Numbered from the stretch's first letter, positions 16,571 to 25,909 are shown. The stretch is DNA of 64,000 nucleotides from Alphaproteobacteria bacterium (GCA_018222605.1 JAAEZZ010000005.1:186001-250000); one strand, 5' to 3'. The notes: generated by a model from the sequence alone, not told the origin. Translations and numbers: made by a program.

Positions 16571-19264
16571 ATGGGTGAAGCAGCACTTAAGACCGCAGAC
16601 GAAACCTGGGTGTATGCTTTTGGTGGCGGCAGCGCAGATGGCGACGCTTCAATGAAGAACTTGCTGGGCGGCAAGGGCGCAAACCTCGCGGAAATGGCGA
16701 AGCTTGGCCTGCCGGTGCCTCCTGGCTTCACGATCACCACCGCCGTATGCACGGCGTATTATGAGCTGGACCGGAAATATCCGGACTCGCTGGAAGCGCA
16801 GGTCGATGCCGCGCTGGAAGCGGTCGAGAAGGAAACCGGCAAGGGCTTCGGCGATCCGGAAAATCCGCTGCTCGTTTCCGTGCGCTCCGGCGCGCGTGCG
16901 TCCATGCCAGGCATGATGGATACGGTTCTGAACCTCGGCCTCAATGAGGCGGCGGCTGCGGGCCTCGCCAAAAAGGCTGGTGAGCGGTTCGCCTATGATT
17001 CCTACCGCCGCTTCATCCAGATGTATTCCAATGTCGTACTGAGCATCAGCCATGATGAGTTCGAGCACATCCTGGACGATTACAAGGACCGTCAGGGCTA
17101 TGATCTCGATACCGAGATGACGGCAGATGACTGGAAGAAGATCATCACGCTCTACAAATCTGCGGTTCAGCACAATCTTGGCCGCCCGTTCCCGGATGAT
17201 CCGAAGGAACAGCTGTGGGGCGCCATCACCGCCGTGTTCGGTTCCTGGATGAATGACCGCGCGATCACCTATCGCAAGCTTAACGACATTCCGGAGGAAT
17301 GGGGCACAGCCGTGAACGTGCAGGCCATGGTGTTCGGCAATCTCGGCGAAACCTCCGCTACCGGCGTTGCTTTCACGCGTGACCCGTCCAATGGCGACCC
17401 GGTCTTCTATGGCGAATATCTGATCAATGCGCAGGGCGAAGACGTTGTGGCCGGTATCCGCACGCCTGCACCGATCTCTCGCGAGCGTGCTGACAAACTC
17501 GGCTCCGAAGATGCGCCGCTCGAAGAGGCGATGCCGGAAGTCTACACTCAGCTGCGCGATGTCGCGAACACGCTGGAGCAACACTATAAGGACATGCAGG
17601 ATCTGGAGTTCACGGTCGAAGATGGCCGCCTCTACATGCTGCAGACCCGTAACGGCAAACGGACAGCCGCTGCCGCGCTCAAGATCGCGGTCGACATGGC
17701 CCGCGAAGGCCTGGTGACGGAAGAAGAAGCTGTGCTGCGCCTGGAGCCGTCTCAGCTGGACCAGCTGCTGCACCCGACCATTTCCGAAGAGGCCGCACGC
17801 GATGTGATCATCACCGGCCTGCCAGCCAGCCCCGGCGCGGCCGTCGGCAAGGTCGTGTTCGAATCCGATGAGGCTTGGGACATGGCCGAGAAAGGCGAAG
17901 ACGTCATTCTCGTGCGCATCGAGACCAGCCCGGAAGACATCAAGGGCATGCACGCTTCCCGCGCCATCGTGACGGCGCGCGGCGGCATGACCAGCCACGC
18001 CGCCGTTGTGGCGCGCGGCATGGGCCGTCCTTGCGTCTGCGGTGCCGGTGGCCTGCAGATCGACAGCAAGAATGGCGTGTTTCGCGTCATGGGCCGTGAA
18101 GTGAAAAAGGGTGACATCATCACCGTGGACGGCGCGACCGGCCAGGTGATGCTGGGCGCTGTGGAAATGGTACAGCCAGACCTCTCCGGCGATTTCGGCT
18201 TGCTGATGGAATGGGCCGACAAGGCCCGTAAGCTGAAAGTGCGGGCGAACGCGGAAACACCGCTCGATACGCACACAGCTGTTGATTTCGGCGCTGAAGG
18301 CGTCGGCCTTTGCCGCACAGAGCACATGTTCTTTGACGCAGAGCGGATACCGGAAGTGCGCGCCATGATCCTGGCGGAGAATGAATCCGGTCGCCGCGCT
18401 GCGTTGGACAAGCTGCTGCCGATGCAGCGCAGCGATTTCGAGGAGATCTTCCGCATTCTGGAAGACCGCCCGGCCACGATCCGCCTGCTGGACCCGCCGC
18501 TTCACGAATTCCTGCCTCACACCGATGAGGACATGGAAGATGTCGCCAAGGCTTCCGGCGTCAGTGTTGAAGTGCTGCGCCAGCGCGCCGGGGAACTGCA
18601 CGAGAGCAACCCGATGCTGGGCCACCGTGGGTGCCGCCTGGGTATCACCTATCCTGAAATCTATGAGATGCAGGCCCGCGCCATCTTCGAAGCTGCCGTG
18701 AAGGTTGCCGGGGAAACAGGCCGCAAGCCGATCCCGGAAGTCATGATTCCGCTGGTGGCGACCCATAAGGAGCTCGCCATCCTGAAAGCGGTGGTGGATG
18801 ACGTAGCCAAGTCTGTTTTCGAAGAGAAAGGCGTGACGCTGGAATACATGGTCGGCACGATGATCGAGCTGCCGCGCGCCGCGCTGCAAGCCGGCGAGAT
18901 CGCCCAGTCAGCGGCCTTCTTTTCCTTTGGGACGAACGATCTGACCCAGACCACGCTGGGCATCTCGCGCGATGATGCCGGGCGCTTCCTCAAGGTCTAT
19001 GAAGACAAGGGAATCTACGAAAAAGACCCCTTCGTCACGCTGGATCAGGTGGGCGTTGGCGAGCTGGTTCGCATGGCGGCTGAACGCGGCCGCAGCACCC
19101 GTCCAGGCATCAAGCTGGGCATTTGCGGGGAGCATGGCGGCGATCCGGCATCCATTAATTTCTGCCACCGCACAGGCCTGGATTATGTGTCCTGCTCGCC
19201 TTACCGGGTGCCGATTGCGCGTCTCGCAGCGGCACATGCGGCCCTCAAGGAATCGCACAAATAG
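16571..19264 (+). CDS. ppdK: pyruvate, phosphate dikinase
   Basis: It interconverts pyruvate, ATP and phosphate with phosphoenolpyruvate, AMP and diphosphate, and serves gluconeogenesis or reversed glycolysis. I chose the ATG at 16571 (MGEAALKTADETWVY) because GGAAGG lies eight bases upstream; ATG 16550 is a second possibility. The product is then 897 residues. The nucleotide-binding domain begins with LLGGKGANLAEM, the swivelling phospho-His is His476 in GGMTSHAAVVARGMG, and the PEP/pyruvate domain ends with the catalytic Cys in GICGEHGGDP. The leader 16370-16570 holds a CAGTG/CACTG hairpin and two TGTCACA direct repeats of unknown role. Confidence 0.97.
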   Translation: MGEAALKTADETWVYAFGGGSADGDASMKNLLGGKGANLAEMAKLGLPVPPGFTITTAVCTAYYELDRKYPDSLEAQVDAALEAVEKETGKGFGDPENPLLVSVRSGARASMPGMMDTVLNLGLNEAAAAGLAKKAGERFAYDSYRRFIQMYSNVVLSISHDEFEHILDDYKDRQGYDLDTEMTADDWKKIITLYKSAVQHNLGRPFPDDPKEQLWGAITAVFGSWMNDRAITYRKLNDIPEEWGTAVNVQAMVFGNLGETSATGVAFTRDPSNGDPVFYGEYLINAQGEDVVAGIRTPAPISRERADKLGSEDAPLEEAMPEVYTQLRDVANTLEQHYKDMQDLEFTVEDGRLYMLQTRNGKRTAAAALKIAVDMAREGLVTEEEAVLRLEPSQLDQLLHPTISEEAARDVIITGLPASPGAAVGKVVFESDEAWDMAEKGEDVILVRIETSPEDIKGMHASRAIVTARGGMTSHAAVVARGMGRPCVCGAGGLQIDSKNGVFRVMGREVKKGDIITVDGATGQVMLGAVEMVQPDLSGDFGLLMEWADKARKLKVRANAETPLDTHTAVDFGAEGVGLCRTEHMFFDAERIPEVRAMILAENESGRRAALDKLLPMQRSDFEEIFRILEDRPATIRLLDPPLHEFLPHTDEDMEDVAKASGVSVEVLRQRAGELHESNPMLGHRGCRLGITYPEIYEMQARAIFEAAVKVAGETGRKPIPEVMIPLVATHKELAILKAVVDDVAKSVFEEKGVTLEYMVGTMIELPRAALQAGEIAQSAAFFSFGTNDLTQTTLGISRDDAGRFLKVYEDKGIYEKDPFVTLDQVGVGELVRMAAERGRSTRPGIKLGICGEHGGDPASINFCHRTGLDYVSCSPYRVPIARLAAAHAALKESHK

Positions 19265-19383
19265 GCAGCTTGGCGCTCGAATCGGCATCATTTGGGTGTT
19301 GTATTTTGACCACAGGGGTGTTTTTGCACTGCGTCAAAATTCGCAAAAATTGAGGAAATATTCCTCTAAAATACAATAGTTTG

Positions 19384-19410
19384 GGCGCCATCTCATGAGA
19401 TGGCGCCTTT
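19384..19410 (+). terminator. palindromic terminator after ppdK
   Basis: A perfect 24-base palindrome (GGCGCCATCTCA followed by its exact complement, 19384-19407) can fold into a strong stem and is followed by TTTATTTAT. It lies about 120 bases after the ppdK stop. Confidence 0.75.
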
Positions 19411-19514
19411 ATTTATGAAATTCGTGTAATTGCATTCTGACAGAAATGTCACTCCCCGAACTGGCGAGCTTCTTGCTACTTAGCGAATGGGGTGCATATC
19501 CCCAGTCAGAACGG

Positions 19515-19527
19515 GGTGAAATTCACC
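19515..19527. promoter_or_regulatory. perfect 13-bp palindrome upstream of the cell wall hydrolase
   Basis: GGTGAA-A-TTCACC is an uninterrupted palindrome with a one-base centre, placed about 80 bases before the start codon at 19609. It could be an operator half-site pair. No cognate regulator can be named. Confidence 0.3.
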
Positions 19528-19608
19528 TCACAAATTAACAAGTCAAACCAAAAACACCCGGGTCAAAGTGACGGAAAATATCGTCTGCCGGGGGATTGGG
19601 GAGCGGTG

Positions 19609-20808
19609 ATGTTAAGGGTTCTTCAACCACGAAGGGCGACGCTGTCGTCAATGCGTGGGCTCCAAGGGCAGCTCAAGCGTTGGTGGATGGCTATGACGAA
19701 CGAAGAGCAGCGAGATATAATCGTGCGGGGTGCGACCATTGCGGTCTGCGCCGTCGCCGCGACTGTAACTTTGCCGGTTCTGGGTGATGTTCAGCTCGAA
19801 AAGCGGGCTGAGGCTGATTTCCGGGCCGAAGCGATGCGTCTTGCCTCCATTGAAGATGGTGGTGTCACGGTCCGTACGGACCCGCACACACCAAGCCTGC
19901 TGGATTCCCCGTGGATCCGCACGGTGGAATACACGTTGAAGCGCGATACGGACTCCTCCATGAGCCGTTACGCCATGCGCGACCGTGATGGCGCCGCGCT
20001 GTCTTCTCTGGTGTCTTTCCGCCCGGAGCACATCAAGCGCGCCGAAAAGATCAACACAGAGGCCGATTGCTTGGCCAAGGCCGTCTATTACGAAGCTGGC
20101 ACCGAATCTCTCGAAGGCCAGCTCGCTGTTGCCGAAGTCATCAAGAACCGTGTCCGTGACCACCGCTATCCGGACAGTGTCTGTGATGTTGTCTTCCAGG
20201 GTGCAACGCGCACAACCGGCTGTCAGTTCACTTTTACCTGCGATGGCGCAATGAATCGCCAACCGCGCGGCCGCAACTGGGAAAGCGCCCAGAAGGTTGC
20301 TGCACACGTTCTGATGAACCTCAATGAGGAACGGACCGGCGGTGCCACGCACTATCACGCCACTTATGTGGATCCAATCTGGAGCGCCGGCCTCATCAAG
20401 ACGGACAAGATCGGCCTGCACGTCTTTTATCGTTTCCCGCGTGGGTCTGAGTGGGCGAAAGTCCGCCGCGACTATAATAACAAGCGTGAGCAGGTCATCA
20501 TGGCAGCAGAAGACAAGGATGCGGCGGCAACGTCTGTCATCCGCACGGTCTCTGCAAACACGCAAGATGCGAAGATTGCCGGCGTGGATGCGCCGACGAT
20601 TGCCCCGGCGACCGTGACGACCTCCACCCGTACGATCACCAATGGCGCCCCTCGCCTGACCACGGTGCGCACGGCGGCAAGTTCTACATCCGATGTGCCG
20701 GTGTCTGAAAAGCTGCCGCCTAAGGATTCTGTTGCGGCTTACACGGCTGCTCAGGCCGAGAAGGCTGCGATGTCTTCCGGCTCCAGCGCCTATGGCGGCA
20801 TGAACTAG
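19609..20808 (+). CDS. cell wall hydrolase, SleB/Hydrolase_2 family
   Basis: The start ATG at 19609 has GGGGAG upstream and gives 399 residues. One membrane segment lies at about residues 39-59 (GATIAVCAVAATVTLPVLGD), so the protein is anchored with its bulk in the periplasm. The Hydrolase_2 domain at about 150-275 begins with the conserved LAKAVYYEAGTESLEGQLAVAEVI, where the Glu residue is the presumed catalytic residue, and continues with NRVRDHRYPDSVC and the CQFTFTCDG disulfide-like pair. Family members are lytic enzymes acting on peptidoglycan. The C-terminal 100 residues are Thr/Ser/Ala-rich and probably disordered. A clear terminator follows. Confidence 0.9.
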   Translation: MLRVLQPRRATLSSMRGLQGQLKRWWMAMTNEEQRDIIVRGATIAVCAVAATVTLPVLGDVQLEKRAEADFRAEAMRLASIEDGGVTVRTDPHTPSLLDSPWIRTVEYTLKRDTDSSMSRYAMRDRDGAALSSLVSFRPEHIKRAEKINTEADCLAKAVYYEAGTESLEGQLAVAEVIKNRVRDHRYPDSVCDVVFQGATRTTGCQFTFTCDGAMNRQPRGRNWESAQKVAAHVLMNLNEERTGGATHYHATYVDPIWSAGLIKTDKIGLHVFYRFPRGSEWAKVRRDYNNKREQVIMAAEDKDAAATSVIRTVSANTQDAKIAGVDAPTIAPATVTTSTRTITNGAPRLTTVRTAASSTSDVPVSEKLPPKDSVAAYTAAQAEKAAMSSGSSAYGGMN

Positions 20809-20832
20809 CTTCGCTCCGCACCGAGCAGACTC

Positions 20833-20871
20833 AAAAAAAGCCACCGATGACATTCATCGGTGGCTTTTTTT
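20833..20871. terminator. strong bidirectional terminator
   Basis: An 18-bp inverted repeat (20833-20850 with 20854-20871; GC core GCCACCGATGA) has an A tract on the left and a T tract on the right, with a three-base loop. It serves both the hydrolase gene and the convergent SDR gene. Confidence 0.92.
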
Positions 20872-20897
20872 CGTTTTCCGGTCCTGGAAAGGGCAAT

Positions 20898-21707
20898 CTA
20901 ATCGCGCGGCGGTACACCGTCTTTCACCCGCTTGCGGATGGCGCCGGGCAGCCAGCGGGTCATGAATTTCGCGCGTTCTGCATCCTTGCCGACCATATAG
21001 TGTACGTCCTTGCCATGCGCGGCGTCCCAGGCGCGTTCGGCGGCCATGGAGACCGGATACACATTCATCCCGGCTTCGCGAAGCTGGTCAGACATTTTGT
21101 GGTTGGAGCCGTCCCGGTCGCCCATTTCCAGAATGGGAGTTTCGATGAACCAGGGCATCAGGCTGGTGACGCGGATATCCAGATCGCGGAATTCGGCATC
21201 CAGGGCCTCCGTCAGGCCCCGCACGGCGAATTTCGATGCTGAATACACGGCCAGCTGGGGCGATCCGACAATGCCGGCGGTAGAGGCCGTGTTGACGATG
21301 CGAGCGCCAGAAGTGGCCTTCAGCAGCGGCAGGCAGGCCTGAACGCCATTGATCACGCCCTTCACATTCACATCGATGATGGAATCATTGTCTTCGCCGG
21401 AAACATCCTCAAACCAGCCATGACGGCCAATGCCGGCATTGTTGAACAGCACGTTCATCGCGCCTTCGGTAGCTTCGCCAAACGCCTTCACAGCGATGCG
21501 CCAGTCATCGCGAGAGCAGACATTCAGGCTGGCCGTGATACAGTTCTTCTCGCCAATCTCTTCCTGAACGGCGCTCACTCCATCCATGTTGACGTCATAG
21601 AGGCCGCAGAACCAGCCGCGCTTGGCGAAGAGTCGGGCCGTTTCTGCGCCAATGCCGGAAGCGGCACCTGTAATGAAAATACTCTTTCGGCCACCTGCAC
21701 GTGACAT
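20898..21707 (-). CDS. short-chain dehydrogenase/reductase (SDR) family oxidoreductase
   Basis: A classical SDR of 269 residues using NAD(P)H. The cofactor motif TGAASGIG lies at about residues 12-19, the NNAG motif at about 87-90, and the catalytic Tyr-x-x-x-Lys is in YSASK at about 155-159. The start ATG at 21707 has AGGAAGGA upstream; the frame extends two codons to a TTG that is unlikely. The C-terminal part is Arg/Lys-rich (TRWLPGAIRKR). The substrate cannot be predicted. It sits 48 bases after nadC on the same strand and may be read through from the nad operon. Confidence 0.9.
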   Translation of the reverse strand: MSRAGGRKSIFITGAASGIGAETARLFAKRGWFCGLYDVNMDGVSAVQEEIGEKNCITASLNVCSRDDWRIAVKAFGEATEGAMNVLFNNAGIGRHGWFEDVSGEDNDSIIDVNVKGVINGVQACLPLLKATSGARIVNTASTAGIVGSPQLAVYSASKFAVRGLTEALDAEFRDLDIRVTSLMPWFIETPILEMGDRDGSNHKMSDQLREAGMNVYPVSMAAERAWDAAHGKDVHYMVGKDAERAKFMTRWLPGAIRKRVKDGVPPRD

Positions 21708-21754
21708 GGGCAATTCCTTCCTGCTGTCAGGGACTCATGCCCTTTCAGTCAGTG

Positions 21755-22612
21755 TCAGACGACATCCATGCCCACGTCAAGATTGGGTGCAGAATGGGTC
21801 AGTGCGCCGACAGAGATAAAATCGACCCCTGTCTCGGCAATTGCGGCAACAGTCTCCAGCGTTACGCCGCCGGAGGCTTCCAGCGTGACACGGCCTTCAT
21901 TCATATCAACAGCGCGCCGAAGCGTTGCTGTATCCATATTGTCCAGAAGGATCGCGTGAGGCGCATGTTTCAGCGCCTCCTGGAATTGCTCCAGCGTGTC
22001 GACTTCAATTTCGATCATGCGCAGATGCCCCGCATAGGCTTTGGCGCGCTGCATGGCGACCGCAACGGAGCCATCGCATGCCGCGATATGATTGTCCTTG
22101 ATCAGGATTGCGTCATCCAGGCCATAGCGGTGGGCTGTGCCGCCGCCGCACCGCACGGCGCGCTTCTCCAGCGCGCGATGGCCGGGCGTGGTCTTGCGTG
22201 TGCAGACGATGCGGGCATTCGTATGAGAGACTTTCTCGACATAGGTGCGAGTCATGGTGGCAACGGCCGACAGGCGCCCGATGAAGTTCAGCATGGTGCG
22301 TTCCGCCGTCAGGATAGAGCGGGCGCTGCCTGACAGTCTGGCAACGATATCCCCCGGCATGATGGCGGAGCCATCCTGCAGGACAATCTCAAGCGAAACG
22401 GATGGGTCTACCAGCGTCAGTGCATGTGCGGCAGCATCCAGGCCGGCAATCACGCCCGGCTTGCGCGCGGCGATGACGACACTCAACTGCGTGTCCGGTG
22501 CAATCGTCGCATCGGTTGTCAGGTCTCCGGCGCGGCCAAGGTCTTCCGCCAGTGCCAGGCGCACGATCGGGTCCAGAATGATGCTTGGGAGAGGCGGGGG
22601 AACAGGGCTCAT
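21755..22612 (-). CDS. nadC: nicotinate-nucleotide pyrophosphorylase (carboxylating)
   Basis: It converts quinolinate and PRPP to nicotinate mononucleotide, the third step of de novo NAD synthesis. The protein of 285 residues shows the family motifs: ERTMLNFIGRLS, the quinolinate-binding CTRKTTPGHR with Arg/Lys contacts, the HRYGLDDAILIKDNH segment, the EVDTLEQ metal-adjacent Glu and LEASGGV. Its ATG overlaps the nadB stop by four bases, so translation is coupled. Confidence 0.97.
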   Translation of the reverse strand: MSPVPPPLPSIILDPIVRLALAEDLGRAGDLTTDATIAPDTQLSVVIAARKPGVIAGLDAAAHALTLVDPSVSLEIVLQDGSAIMPGDIVARLSGSARSILTAERTMLNFIGRLSAVATMTRTYVEKVSHTNARIVCTRKTTPGHRALEKRAVRCGGGTAHRYGLDDAILIKDNHIAACDGSVAVAMQRAKAYAGHLRMIEIEVDTLEQFQEALKHAPHAILLDNMDTATLRRAVDMNEGRVTLEASGGVTLETVAAIAETGVDFISVGALTHSAPNLDVGMDVV

Positions 22613-24153
22613 GCAGGTATGGGCTCCTCAGTATGGGTATCTTTTAAAATAAATTGCCGATGCGGTTCGCCCGTATCAGGGTAATCTGACCGGTAGTGAC
22701 CGCCACGGCTTTCCTTGCGGTTCAGCGCAGAGGTGACGATAAGGCGTGATGTCGTAATGGCGCGGGCGGGGCCATGTTGATCGCGCAGATCAAGGATCAG
22801 GTTCAGCACCTCGTTCATGCCGGTCTCGTTGCGTACCACGCCGCACTTTTCCGACATGGCCTTGCGGAGTGTCTGAAGGGCCGCATGGGGCAGGGCGGCG
22901 GGCACATGACCTTCGGCGCTGCCTGGCTCGGCGAGGTTCGCCTCACGCAGCCTTTCGGCAATTCTGTGAGAGAAAACAACTGCCTCCAGAAGGGAGTTGG
23001 AGGCCAGGCGGTTGGCGCCATGCACGCCGGTGGATGTGCATTCTCCGCAGACGGATAGACCGTCAAGTGTCGAAAGGCCCCAGAAATCCGGCACAATGCC
23101 GCCCATATGATAATGCGCGGCGGGGGCAATCGGGATCATGTCCGTTCGCGGATCGATGCCTGCGGATTTGCACGCGGCAAAGACGGTCGGGAAGTGTTCG
23201 GGGAAGTGTGCGCCAACGGCCTTGCGGCAGTCCAGGAATGCCCCCCGGCCCGACATACGTTCCGTGTGGACCGCGCGGGCGACTTCATCCCGCGGCGCCA
23301 GTTCGGCCAGCTCATGATAGCTCGCCATGAAAGGCGTGCCATCGCGATTGTGCAGGGTCGCGCCTTCGCCGCGCAACGCTTCGGTGGCCAGTGGCGCAGG
23401 GTCGCGCCCAATGTCGATGGCGGTCGGGTGGAACTGGACGAATTCCAGATCAGCAATCAGCGCGCCCGCCTCCCAGGCCATGGCAACGGCATCGCCGCGC
23501 GCTTCGGGCGGGTTGGTCGTGACCTGGAACAGGCCGCCAGAGCCGCCTGTGCACAGAACAGTTTCGCGAGCTGTGCGTGTGCTGAGCGTACCGTCGCGGT
23601 CGCGCAGGATCACACCAGCCACACGGCGGGTCTCATCTTGCAGCAGACCAGTCGCGCGCACACCTTCAATGATCTGGATGTGAGGGGCGGCATGCACGGC
23701 AGCGACCAGCGCGTCCATGATGGCTTTGCCGGCCAGATCACCGGCCACACGCGCGACGCGGGGATGAGAGTGGGCCGCTTCCAACGACAAGGCCAGCGCG
23801 CCATCGGGTGTGCGGTCAAACGGGACGCCAAGGGCGATAAGATCGCGTACGCGGGCGGGGCCCTCTTCGGCAATGAGGCGCGCAATGATCGGGTCGACCA
23901 GGCCTGCACCTGCGGCCACGGTATCTGCGGCATGCTGCGCCGGGCTGTCTTTGGGGTGCAGCGCCGCGGCAAGTCCGCCCTGCGCCCAGGCAGACGAGGC
24001 GGCCTGTCCCAGTGGGGCCGGAGAGATGACCGTGCACGGACGCGGTGCCAGCTGCAATGCCAGAAACAGGCCGGCAAGGCCTGCTCCAACAATCAATACA
24101 TCATCCTGGACTGGCCCGCAGGCTGTCAGTGTCTGGGGTATGGGGGCGGTCAC
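22609..24153 (-). CDS. nadB: L-aspartate oxidase
   Basis: This FAD enzyme oxidises L-aspartate to iminoaspartate, the substrate of NadA. The protein of 514 residues starts with the dinucleotide-binding loop VLIVGAGLAGLFLA, continues with the SAWAQGGLAAAL segment typical of the succinate dehydrogenase/aspartate oxidase family, and has VQFHPTA, the RGEGA active-site loop and the H-Y-x-M-G-G motif (AAHYHMGGI). The nad order on this strand is nadA, an unknown secreted protein, nadB, nadC. Confidence 0.97.
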   Translation of the reverse strand: MTAPIPQTLTACGPVQDDVLIVGAGLAGLFLALQLAPRPCTVISPAPLGQAASSAWAQGGLAAALHPKDSPAQHAADTVAAGAGLVDPIIARLIAEEGPARVRDLIALGVPFDRTPDGALALSLEAAHSHPRVARVAGDLAGKAIMDALVAAVHAAPHIQIIEGVRATGLLQDETRRVAGVILRDRDGTLSTRTARETVLCTGGSGGLFQVTTNPPEARGDAVAMAWEAGALIADLEFVQFHPTAIDIGRDPAPLATEALRGEGATLHNRDGTPFMASYHELAELAPRDEVARAVHTERMSGRGAFLDCRKAVGAHFPEHFPTVFAACKSAGIDPRTDMIPIAPAAHYHMGGIVPDFWGLSTLDGLSVCGECTSTGVHGANRLASNSLLEAVVFSHRIAERLREANLAEPGSAEGHVPAALPHAALQTLRKAMSEKCGVVRNETGMNEVLNLILDLRDQHGPARAITTSRLIVTSALNRKESRGGHYRSDYPDTGEPHRQFILKDTHTEEPIPA

Positions 24154-24156
24154 GGG

Positions 24157-24624
24157 TCAGGAAATGCCTTCATTGGCCCTGCGGAATTCCGCAGGTGCCG
24201 TCACGGCAGAAACCAGTGCGCCGAACATCCTGTCCGCAGACTGAATGGTCAGGGTGAAATTGTCCGGTACATAGATCAGGCCCTCGATCTTGGCTTCCAG
24301 CATTTCCTCAACCTGGGAGCGTATGGAAATCTGGTCGCCAAAGCGACGGGCCTTGCAGGATTGGCGCACGACGGAGCGTCCCCACATGGAGCAAACTTCC
24401 ACAGCGGTCAGCTCGCACTCATACTCGCCCTCATTGGGGTGGGGAGACAGATACATCGTACCAGACATCATGCATTGCCCATTGCGATAAGGCTTAGTCT
24501 GGAAGCTCCACGTGCCGAGTACATCGGCGGGGTCTTCATCTCCATTGGTCCCGGCATAGGCATGTGTGCTGACCATGAGGACAGCCAATGCCGATGCGGC
24601 GAGACGGGTAATGCCTCGGAACAT
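24157..24624 (-). CDS. secreted protein of unknown function inside the nad operon
   Basis: The ATG at 24624 has a strong AAGGAGAGG upstream. The product is 155 residues with a signal peptide probably cleaved after T-H-A-Y-A (about residue 24), so the mature part of about 130 residues acts outside the cytoplasm. It contains four or five cysteines that could form disulfides, including those in the GQCMMSG, YECEL, VEVCSMWG and RQSCKARR segments. I do not recognise a family. It ends three bases before the nadB start and begins 66 bases after nadA, so it is almost certainly in the same transcript although NAD synthesis is cytoplasmic. Confidence 0.8.
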   Translation of the reverse strand: MFRGITRLAASALAVLMVSTHAYAGTNGDEDPADVLGTWSFQTKPYRNGQCMMSGTMYLSPHPNEGEYECELTAVEVCSMWGRSVVRQSCKARRFGDQISIRSQVEEMLEAKIEGLIYVPDNFTLTIQSADRMFGALVSAVTAPAEFRRANEGIS

Positions 24625-24690
24625 CCTACCTCTCCTTGCGCCCGAAGATACATTAAGCCCGTCTCCATAGTCTGTACAACTGTTTGGCTG

Positions 24691-25833
24691 CTAGCCGACC
24701 ATTTCGAGTTCGAGAGGCTCAAGACCGGTCACAAAGTCCAGCGGTTTGTCCATTTTTGGCAGAGCCATCATGGCATCCAGGGCTTTTTTTGCGCGCACGC
24801 GCACATCTTCCGGGATCGTGACTTCGTACTCGCCATTGACGAGACAGTCATAAATGTTCTCCAGCGTGATACGCTTCATGTGCGGGCACAGATTGCACGG
24901 GCGGATGAAGTTCACGCCGGGGTTTTCTGCGGCGACATTGTCGCTCATGGAGCATTCGGTCAGCAGAACCACCTTGTTCGGGCTCTTTTCGGAGACGTAA
25001 TTGGCCAATGCGGCGGTGGAGCCGGCATAGTCGGCCGCTTCCAGAACGTCCGGCGGGCATTCCGGGTGGGCCAGGATCACGACGCCCGGATGGGCCTCGC
25101 GCAGCTGGTTCACATCATCCGCGCTGAACATCTCGTGCACCTCACAGGCGCCCGGCCAGGTCATGATGCGGATATTGGTCTGCGCGGCGACGTTTTTCGC
25201 CAGATACTGGTCCGGCACCATGATGACAGTGTCGGTGTTCCATTCCTTGGCAATCGCCTCAACGACTTGAGCCGCATTTGAGCTGGTGCAGGTAATGTCG
25301 CATTCGGCTTTCACGTCAGCCGTCGTGTTCACATAGGTGACGACCGGATAGTCCGGATATTTTTCCTTGATCAGGCGCACATCGGCGCCCGTGATGGAGG
25401 CGGCCAGCGAACAGCCAGCCCGCGTATCCGGGATCAGGACGGTCTTTTCAGGCGCAAGGATCTTGGAGGTCTCGGCCATGAAGTGCACGCCGGCCTGTAC
25501 GATGATATCGGCATCCACCTTGGAGGCTTCGCGCGCCAGCTGAAGGCTGTCACCACGGAAATCGCCCACCAGGCGGAAAATGTCCGGCGTCATATAGTTG
25601 TGGGCCAGGATGACGGCATTCTTCTGCTTCTTCAGGCGGTTGATCGCTGCCACTAGCGGTGCAATGGCGGGCCATTCCATCGGCGTGATGAAATCTTGCA
25701 CCAGTGGGTAAAGATCATCCGTTTCTGCCTTGACGGCGTCGTCATAAACCAGTCCGCGCGCTTCTGCAGCAGAGGCACCGCGCAGCGGGGTTGGGGTGGG
25801 GCAGCCTGGGCCGGAATCAATAAGACGTGCCAT
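24691..25833 (-). CDS. nadA: quinolinate synthase A
   Basis: It condenses iminoaspartate with dihydroxyacetone phosphate to quinolinate and carries an oxygen-sensitive 4Fe-4S cluster. The protein of 380 residues has the AHNY motif, the substrate-binding FMAETSKIL and the TSSNA loop. The three cluster cysteines are probably in the CSLAASI, ECSMSDN and CNLCPHMK segments. A good AGGAGG lies upstream of the ATG. The 25 or so N-terminal residues before the conserved core vary in the family. A promoter with overlapping palindromes precedes the gene. Confidence 0.97.
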   Translation of the reverse strand: MARLIDSGPGCPTPTPLRGASAAEARGLVYDDAVKAETDDLYPLVQDFITPMEWPAIAPLVAAINRLKKQKNAVILAHNYMTPDIFRLVGDFRGDSLQLAREASKVDADIIVQAGVHFMAETSKILAPEKTVLIPDTRAGCSLAASITGADVRLIKEKYPDYPVVTYVNTTADVKAECDITCTSSNAAQVVEAIAKEWNTDTVIMVPDQYLAKNVAAQTNIRIMTWPGACEVHEMFSADDVNQLREAHPGVVILAHPECPPDVLEAADYAGSTAALANYVSEKSPNKVVLLTECSMSDNVAAENPGVNFIRPCNLCPHMKRITLENIYDCLVNGEYEVTIPEDVRVRAKKALDAMMALPKMDKPLDFVTGLEPLELEMVG

Positions 25834-25851
25834 TGTCGTCCTCCTTCGTAG

Positions 25852-25909
25852 CAGATCGACCCTTTTGCTCGATCTGAGTATAATATAATCCTGAAACCTC
25901 GCGCTTCAA
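25852..25909 (-). promoter_or_regulatory. nadA promoter with overlapping operator-like palindromes
   Basis: On the minus strand a -35 TTGAAG (25904-25909) and a -10 TATATT (25882-25887, 16-base spacer) or TATTAT (25880-25885, 18-base spacer) precede nadA. A perfect inverted repeat CAGATCGA-N9-TCGATCTG spans 25852-25876. An imperfect one, TTTTGCTC-N5-GAGTATAA on the plus strand (25863-25883), overlaps it and the -10. A repressor bound here would block RNA polymerase. Confidence 0.55.

Larger units (their letters stand above)
19265..19608 (+). other. intergenic region between ppdK and the cell wall hydrolase
   Basis: No gene is visible in these 344 bases, which are AT-rich in the first half. 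They contain a small hairpin (GAGGAA-ATA-TTCCTC, 19352-19366), the ppdK terminator at 19384-19410, and a perfect palindrome GGTGAA-A-TTCACC at 19515-19527 about 80 bases before the next start. The hydrolase frame stays open back to 19492, but that extension looks like untranslated leader. Confidence 0.5.

Noticed and set aside
16649-18889. A 746-codon minus-strand frame opposite ppdK
   Set aside because: ppdK is unambiguous and its motifs lie in the plus frame; the antisense frame shows no family similarity.
23107-25281. A 724-codon plus-strand frame across nadB and nadA
   Set aside because: It spans three real genes on the other strand, including an intergenic gap, and has no ribosome-binding site or domain.
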